Both the position numbers and the translations under genes were made by a program. A stretch of 64,000 nucleotides of DNA. It comes from Anaspis maculata. Its lineage: Eukaryota > Arthropoda > Insecta > Coleoptera > Scraptiidae. The stretch is taken from assembly GCA_949128115.1 (NCBI GenBank), contig OX421964.1:19616892-19680891 (forward strand), read 5' to 3'. The notes under the pieces are model-generated. The model saw nothing but the letters and a program-made list of their open reading frames with translations, made no database searches and was not told where the DNA came from. Below are positions 12,001-21,000 of this stretch, in pieces. Position 1 is the stretch's first letter, and each line of letters opens with the position of its first letter.

Positions 12001-15000
12001 TTGTGAAATAGATCTCCGAGAATTGTAGGTCAATATTTACAAGGTTGCAGAGCGATATTTCTGGGAATCCTGAGCAAGACATTGTCGAGAATTAGGTACG
12101 GGACAATGTTTTCGGGTTTAGTGAAGCGACTTACATATTATGATCGTGTAGCATTTTCGCCGAAGTTTGCATTTTATTTAGAGGGGGCGGTAGTTTTATT
12201 GACCCCGTGGGCATAGTTAGTTACATGGATGGTTAGTCACGATCATGATCTTATAAAGCACGATTACAGTTTTATTTGTGGAAAACTCACGTGATTTTTT
12301 CACGGCGTTGAACTACGGCACATTCTTTTTCCATTATTCTACGAAAAAAAAAACTTTCAGATTGCGGTATCGGCCTTGGGTTACTACCTGGACGTGACTC
12401 TGGTGGGTCTGCTGGCGAGCGTGCCGAATGAATCGTCTCTGTCTCTGAGCAAAAGAAGCGCCCTAGCCTACCACTTGGATTTGGGTTACATCCCCTTGAA
12501 CGCCCTGGCGAAAAAATACTTCGTGATCGTGAACAATTCGCCTTGTGATACGTACAAGTACGAACTGAACGACTGCGGCGACTTTAATTTCATCCCGGCC
12601 GTGGGACACTTGAAACCCGGCGCCAGCAAGCAGATTATCACCGCGTTCTGGTCCAGGACTCGAGTGGAACTGAAGAACGTCGGAGTCTTCTGCAAAGTGT
12701 TCCAGATTGCTTACATGATGCCGCAATTCGAACCTCTGTCTTGGGACGAGCGCCAGCACGCTGTCGTTTGGGATGAAGATTCGGTTGATGAAACTACCGA
12801 AGAACCAAGGTTTGTATCCTTTGAGACTTGTTTGGTTTTTTTTGTAACGACCGCGTTTTAGCGATACCTCATCAATCCAGCCAGTTTTGAGAAAAAAAGT
12901 AGAAGAAAGGCCCGAGCCAGAACACATCGTGGTGCCAAACACGTTTCAGAATTTGACGATTTTCGTGAGCATCACGTCGGATTGCGCTTTGTACAGTTGC
13001 GATGTAAACGAGTTGCTGTTTCCGGATACGTTTCTGAATAATGTGAGCAATAAGCGCGTCAAGGTGTACAACCATATACCCAACGATCTGATTGTGGCTG
13101 TTATTTCAGAAAGAAACGCTGAGTTTTGAGGTTGAAAACTCTGGCTTGATTCCGATGGATGTCGACTGGACTGTGGTGACCGACGAACTGTTACCGAGAA
13201 GGATCAATTCTTCTAAACTTGTACCGACGGTTGACAGTTCTAGCAGCTTTACGAGCGAGGAACAAGACTCTGCTGGATCTAATCGACCGCAACCGCTCTC
13301 CAGCAAAGGTAAATACTGATTTTCGTAAGCTCATTTCTACCTCTAAAGTTTACGGTTTGCGTTTGCAGTACGATTTCTCGGCGATGCCGGCAGTGGTGAT
13401 GAGACCGAGCGAAAAAGACCGACGTCGGCGTGCACGCTTTTCAGTTCGGACACGTCTAGAAGCAACGACTCTTGGTCGGACTCTATGCCGCTACCTTTCA
13501 CCGTCTCACCGAGCAGCGCGAAAATTCCTCCTGGACAAAAGCAGCGCTTCAACGTCACGTTCACGCCGACCGACGTGTTCGTCTTCATCGTGCACGTCAA
13601 GAGCAAAATTGCAAACAAGGACCCGAACTTGGACGAAATTGACGTGACGGTGCACGCCAGGAGCATCCTGCCTTTGTACTATTTCGATTTGGAACCTTCC
13701 GACTACCTGGCGGACGGCCGGCGAGGGAGAAAACTATGCGGCGATTTGGCCGACGAAAACACGCGCGTGGTGCAGTTCGAATCGGTGGGCGTCGGAAGGA
13801 TTTCAACGAAAACGTTCCGCTTGACCAATCCGACCAAGCAAACGTTCACGTTCGAGTGGCGACGTGTTCGCGAGCATGACAAAAACTTGTCGTGCTACCA
13901 CTGCCACACGACCGCGGGCGTCGTGCCCAAAGGCAAAACCACAGAGATGGTGTTCAGTTTCATACCACGTGATTTGGGCGTGTTCGAGGAGTTTTGGTAC
14001 TTTCAAATTGCACTGTACAACGTGAACGTCACGTTCTTGCTGGCCGGGATCTCCCGCGAACCAAAGGTGTTTTTCGACAGGACTCACGTGGAGCTGCCGG
14101 CGACCATTCTGGGCATTCCGGTCGAAGGTCGGGCAAGTTTGTGCAACGAAGAGCGAGAGGAAGAGTACGAGTTTAAATTTGGAAAATTGCCGATCCAGGC
14201 CAGGGGTATCACCATCTCGCCTAGCATTGGATACGTCAAAGCTCTGAGCGCTTTGCCCATCACGTATGTATCAAGAACTTGTCAACGAGACGGTTCACAA
14301 TCACTTATTCCCAACATCCAACTGATCCAAGACATTTGTTAGATACTGTCAAAACACTTTCCGCTTCAGGAAATAAGGCAGATCAAGCTGCTTCCATCAC
14401 AGATTCACTCGTAATCGGCTTCTCTTCTATTTACATACCTGTACGGAGGCCGAGGCGAGAGAGGCCATTTCTTCGCTGCGCTGTCCATCTATGCGCGCGC
14501 GTCCGCTATATATAGAGTGATACGCCTCACCTAGTTTTAAGTAAGGTTGTTGGCAACAAAGTTTTCGTGATTCAAGTTGTATCGGACAGTGACAGCTCCT
14601 GAGGAACATGTCAATCCTTTATCACACTAAAAACGAAAGATGTGATACCTATCGATAATTTCTCTTCTGGTGGAAGTCACGGTTGTGAATTCGTTACAAA
14701 CTAGTGAAAGTCACGTCCAAGTAGTAACCTTTCTGTCTATTCTTATTGCTCACTAACCTTCCTCGCTTTCTTTATTGTAGTGGGGGGGTTAGCGGAATGG
14801 TCTGTGCATTTTGTGATCAAAGCATGAAATTTGGCATACTTGTTCAGAAGACCCTCCTTCGCATTTCTAGATGTGGCGCCACGCGAGATTTTGCGCCAGA
14901 GACACTGTATTGCGGTTAATATACCTGCTAGGGGTAAATTCTGCAAAAATGGTTCCTGGCCGGTCTCTGGTACCGCAGTCGGTATTTTTTAGTTCTGTTT

Positions 15001-18000
15001 AGTTAAAACTACATGTAGAAATGAGTGAGGAGTACATTTTCACAAGCAAAGTTCCAAATGCTGCCTTTATACGTTGTTTCAATACATTTTGAGGCCAACT
15101 TTGTTTTAGGACAGGAAACATGGTAAAAAAATTGCCAAAACCTCGGCAAAGATATGAACGTCCTGAAAATTTGATATTCTGTTCAGAATTAAGTGCCCTA
15201 CTACATATCTAAAATTGTCAAAAATCGCACCCCGAGGCTTCGAGTTATTGGAGGGGGGGTAAAAAATTGCAACTCAAAATTAAAGGTATAGAACCCGATG
15301 GAACCCGTCAACCCAATGGATGCAAATACGTCGTAGTTCGACGCATCACATCCCGTTGATACAATTTTGGCACAAAAAGTGTCGATCATTGTTGTAGGGG
15401 AGTCGCGGGGGAGGGCGAAACTCGGCTGGGTGGCTCTTTTTCTTCCTGGGCCATGAAGAATCGATCCCGACAAGATTGGTATCTTTTCCGACTAAATTCA
15501 ACGTCCTGAACTTGAATCCGATGTGTAAATTTGGATAAAAACAAGTTCGAACAAGTTAACTTGAGAAAACCTGTTTTTTCTTTCACAATTTTCACGAAAC
15601 TTTTTTTACTGTTAGAGGTATTCATCTATGAAAATATTTCAGAGATCATTAGATTGAACTGTATTCTTAACGAAAATCATCTATTCGATCTGTAATTTTG
15701 TTTTCCGACATAGAAAAAACCGATTTGAACTTTAGTCGGCACTGCCCGGCGTCCACTAATGACCAGAACACTACAGCATGCACCTTCAAGTAATAACTCA
15801 ATACCCTGCATTGCGATTTATGACGATTTTGTTTATGTTATAGGGAATTCAGTTCTGCACAGATCCTCGAACTTTCAAAGATGAGTTATAATTTTTCAGA
15901 TAGTTTGGGCTATTTTCATTTAAAGATGCATGGTGTAGTGTTCTGGTCAGTAGTAGACGACGGCCTGTGCCGACCAAAGTTCAAATCGACTTTTTCTATC
16001 TCGAAAAACAAAGTTACAGATCGAATGGATGATTTTCGTGAAGAATACAGTTCAATCTAATGACCTCTACAATATTTTCAAAGATGAATGCCTCTAACAG
16101 TAAAAAAAGTTTTGTGGAAATTGTCGAAGAAAAAACAGGTTTTCTCAAGTTAACTTGTTTAAACTTGTTTTTGTCCAAATTTATACATCGGATTCAAGTT
16201 CAGGACATTGAATTTAGTCGGAAAAGATACCAATCTTGTCGTGATCGATTCTTCATGGCCCAGGAAGAAAAAGAGCCACCCAGCCGAGTTTCGCCCTCCC
16301 CCGCGACTCCCCTACAACAATGATCGACACTTTTTGTGCCAAAATTGTATCAACGGGATGTGATGCGTCGAACTACGACGTATTTGCATCCATTGGGTTG
16401 ACGGGTTCCATCGGGTTCTATACCTTTAATTTTGAGTTGCAATTTTTTACCCCCCCTCCAATAACTCGAAGCCTCGGGGTGCGATTTTTGACAATTTTAG
16501 ATATGTAGTAGGGCACTTAATTCTAAACAGAATATCAAATTTTCAGGACGTTCATATCTTTGCCGAGGTTTTGGCAATTTTTTTACCATGTTTCCTGTCC
16601 TAAAACAAAGTTGGCCTTAAAATGTATTAAAACAACGTATAAAGGCAGCATTTGGAACTTTGCTTGTGAAAATGCACTCTTCACTCATTTCTACATGTAG
16701 TTTTAGCTGAACAGAACTAAATAATACCGACTGCGGTACCAGAGACCGGCCAGGAACCATTTTTGCAGAATTTACCCCTAGCAGGTATATTAACCGCAAT
16801 ACAGTGCCTCTGGTGCGAAATGTTGCGTGGCGCCACATCTGAAATTGCAAAAGAGGGTCTTCTGAACACGTATGCCAAATTTCATGCTTTTATCACAAAA
16901 TGCACAGATCATTACATTTTTGGCCGTTAACCCCGCCACTATTGTAGGTGATTATCCCGGTCGATCATATGACGGCAGGTACACTTATCCGTCTACTAGG
17001 TCCCTCTATCCTTCCTCCAAATCTGTTTTAATTTCTATCACCATCAGGAATATGTCCCCATACTCGTAAGGACCAGTTTTAGAACAGCGGTATAAACTTG
17101 GTACCTATAAGCTAATCTCGTACATCCTCCTAGGTTAATTTTTTCGGCATGTTATTTATCCCGGAGTTTATACTTGGAGTAGCGCTATACCACTATTGTA
17201 AAACTGGTCCTAAGACAGGTTTCTTCTTCGTTATATTGCAAGCTGTTGGTTGCTTGACTTCGTTACAGTTGGATTAGTTGGGAGTTCTGACCAGACCAGG
17301 TCCGACAACCTGACTTGCTCTTTCCTTGCCCCTCTCATTGAAAGAAGCTGAATATCACTTCAACAAATCAGTTAGCAAGGAAGCGAACTCACCATTTATC
17401 TAACAGGCACTCTTCTACACTTTCAGCGTGACCTTCGACCCGCAAAAAGTCGGTCCGCTGACGTTCGACCTGAAATGCTTCGTCAAGAAAATGAACGAGC
17501 CTCTGCAACTGAACGTCACGTCCGACTGTTCCGAAATCAAGGCCGCGCTGTCGTACTTCGATAAGGACAACAACAAGGTCATAGCCGATGCGAAGAAAGT
17601 TAGCGTCATCAATTTAGGCGGCATGAGGCCGCGTAAAAAGTACGACCTCGTCTTCACCATCGGCAATCGTGGCAGCGTCCCGTTCAAATGGATGTGGGCG
17701 TGGAACCCGGACCCGATCGACCGGAAGTTCGCCTTGTTTTTCGAACAAACCGAAGGACGCTTGGAACCGCACCAAAGCACCGGATGCACCCTCACCGTCG
17801 AACCTCTGATCAAAGCTTCCCTGGTCAATTTCAAGTTGACCCTCAAGACTCCGTACGGACCTTCCTTCATCGTACACCTCAACGGTTCGTCCGACAAAGC
17901 GCTGTATAGATTTTCGTTTATCGAACACGATTTCGGCACGGTTCTTGTGCAACGGACCACGTCCAAGTTCTACGCCGTCCAGTTGCTGTTTGAAAATTTA

Positions 18001-21000
18001 AACATTTATCCGGTGACGCTGGAGATGGGCGAGCACGCTTCGTCCGTGACGGTGGATTTCGAATCCGGCGAGATTGCCGGCAAGAAAAAGAAAGAACTGA
18101 CGATCTATTTCCATCCGACGTCGGTGGGGAAGCATTCAGTTCGCTTGCCGTTCTTCGTCGACGGCAAGAAACAAGTCGTTTTGATTACCGGCAGGGCGGT
18201 GGGTCTGCGTCTGGAGCTGGTGGAGGAGAACGACAAGTTCGTGGATTTGGGCTCGGTGATGGTTGGCAAAACGGTCAGCAAGACGGTTCGTGTGATCAAC
18301 AGGACCGAGTGCGGGATCAGCTTCGTCGTGGACTTGTGGGAACGCTTACCTTTCCATTCGAAAAAGGAAGTTGCCGGCATGAAGCTGAAGATTCCCGTTG
18401 AACCGCCAAAGTACGTTTTTTGTTGTTCAGCCTTATTCTGTTTATGCTATTTTATTATTTGCTAGCAATCTTGAAAAACGGAGAACTTGCCATGACAAAG
18501 ACGCCTTCAGCTGGTTGGCGCCAAAGTAACGTGCTCTTTCCAAGATTGCTAGCTGAAAAACATGCAGAATAGGACTAATTATCGTGGTTACAATAACTCT
18601 TTTCAGGGAGAAGAAAGGTAAGAAGGGAAAGAAAGGGAAGAAAGGGAAGAAAAGCAGCAAGGGCACTAAAAAATCTAAAAAGGGGAAAAGTAAGAAAGGC
18701 AGCAAGAAACCGAGCAAGAGTAGCAAAAAAAGCAGCAAAAAAAGCAGCAAGGGAAGCAAGAAAGGAAGCAAGAAGGGAAGCAAGAAGGGAAGCAAGAAAG
18801 GAAGCAAGAAGTCGAGCAAAGGTAGCAAAAAGTCGGGTAAGGGCAGCAAGAAGTCGAGTAAGGGTAGCAAAAAGTCCAGCAAAGGCAGCAAGAAGAGCAA
18901 AAAAGGCGACAAGAAGCTGTGAGTATTCATCTTATGTCGTGCGTGTGTGTGATTTTAACGTTTTTGCAGCCTTCCATCGGAACAAGCGAAGGTTTATACA
19001 ATCAGCGATTTTATTACGATTGCACCGAACAAATTTTCCAAAATTCGTCCGCAACAAATTACAGAGTTTGTCGTCAAATTCAGTCCAAAATCCCGCCTGG
19101 AACCTTTTGTTGAAAAAGTATGAATAAAAGAGTTATAAGAATGTGTGTACTTTCCTAATAAAATACGTTCGAATTTCACCAGGTATATTACCAAAGCCAC
19201 GACAACGTCGAAGCGTTTTGTTTGCTGAAAGGCAGCATTTCCAGCGCCGAATTTTCACTGGATCGTTACGATCTGACGTTTGGCAGCGTCGTATTGGGTT
19301 ACGAGGTGACGAAGAGCGTCACGCTGCGAAACACTGGAGACGTAACTTTGAGGTGAAGCTGCTGCTCTTGATAATTCTGTTTGTAAAATCAACTTTGGGC
19401 ATTTTCAGGTTTAAATGGGTGACGGGCAGAAAAGGACGCGATTTTACGATGACTCCGATAAGCGGTTACGTGCTGCCAAACACCAGCTTGGTGTTCAAAG
19501 TGAAATATAAGCCGAAGAACATCGTTTGCGCGGTACAGGCCAAGTCCAAGTGCGTGATCGAAGGCATCGAAAGTCCGCTGGAGCTGCTGTTGACCGGCAA
19601 TTGCGTGAATCTGCCGCCGCCAAAGTCGATCATCCACTTCAAATGTCCCGTGCGCGAGCACGACCAAAAGACCGTGACTCTGAGCAATCCGTATGTATCT
19701 TTTTCCATTTCTTGTTGTTCATTACTTCGTAAGAACTGATAGTTGTGTGAATCGACACAGCGTTTCTTCTTCTTCTTCGTATTGAAACCAACTTTCAAAC
19801 GATGGACCATCGGCCCACAAAGGCCGATAGACTTAGCATTTGTTCCAATCGACTGTCGTTGAAACCTGCTGAAGCCTTGGGCGAGTATCGAAATTTTAAG
19901 ACACTACAACATTGTCCACATCACAGGGTTGCATATACACGCCAAAGGCAGCATCTCATCTTTATCACGCTGCCGAAGTGTTCGCCAGCCCGAATGGTAT
20001 TCTTTGAAACTGAAATAGGCCACGTGAAAGAAACCGCCTGTATGCGTTAATTCAGATGCATCCACATTTGTCGTTCAACTATGTAGTTCAGAATAGACGG
20101 TGAGCGTTTTTATGAAGCGTAATAATTATGCTCAAGGTAGCGGACGCAAAAGCTATCTTTGTGCTTCCAAAAGTACTGCCGAGGACTACGCGTTGTTCTG
20201 TCAATTCTTCAATGTACCGTCGCGGATTTCACTACTCTCAGACCCTCTCGTTCCTTAGGAGAGCGCATCTAAAAAATGAGCTAGGGACAACATATCCTCA
20301 GCTTTCACAACAGATGACAGTGAAGACGTAAGATGAAACAGTGCATTTCCCTGGGGTTATTCGAAAGATTGACCAGTGTACCGTCACGATGTGTAATCCA
20401 ACCCTTCAAAATAACGTCGCAGAAAGCAAACTATTGCCAGAGCCTCTCGTTCTATAGCAGAAAGGTTCCACTCCTGCTGCGTGAGGCCGCGATCAAGGGC
20501 AGGTAGTTTTCCCACCATCCTTACTCAGCTTGGATAGAATCGTTTTCAGGTCATACAACGTTGCATACGTTTGGAACACAAGTGGTCGTAAATAATCTTG
20601 GATCACGAATCCCCTGAAACTGATCAAAACTGGAACGTTAGCGGAGGCGGCATTTTACATTGAGTTGGGAATAGTCTCGCTCTCCAGATAAGTGTGAAGT
20701 TCGTCGGCCGTCGTACATCAACGTGAAAAAGACATGGAAAGTCGCACGGAGGCATCTCAACAAAACAACGAACCTGCTTGGTATTCCTTGGAGCATCAAC
20801 TTTCAAGGTCTTGCTGAAATCAAAAGACATGACCAGTGTCTTCCAAGTGTTACCTGAACTTGAAATAAAATCAAAATCAGCTCCATACACGACGACACTC
20901 TGTTATGTATCCGGCGCTGTTTTTGAACCAAAAAGCATCTCGAAACTGTAAAAGCCTCATTGCAGGGATTGTGAAGGCGGTCAGTTCCGTGCTTGTCTTT

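Noticed and set aside
13043..13063. Alternative end of exon w15 at donor 13064
   Set aside because: It leaves a 46-bp intron and seven extra residues that disturb ASH spacing; the GTGAGC donor at 13043 is stronger. An isoform remains possible.
15386..16323. Two nearly identical 79- and 87-aa frames (starting MNTSNSKKSF and, in the other arm, containing MNASNSKKSF)
   Set aside because: They are the two arms of one palindrome read on opposite strands; no known domain, and the family-B copy at 60-61 kb has the frame broken.
18442..18930. Long antisense frame rich in Leu/Phe/Pro opposite exon w19 (also opposite 6197-6934 and 10253-10911)
   Set aside because: It is the mirror of the Lys/Ser codons; no start context, splice support or family match.
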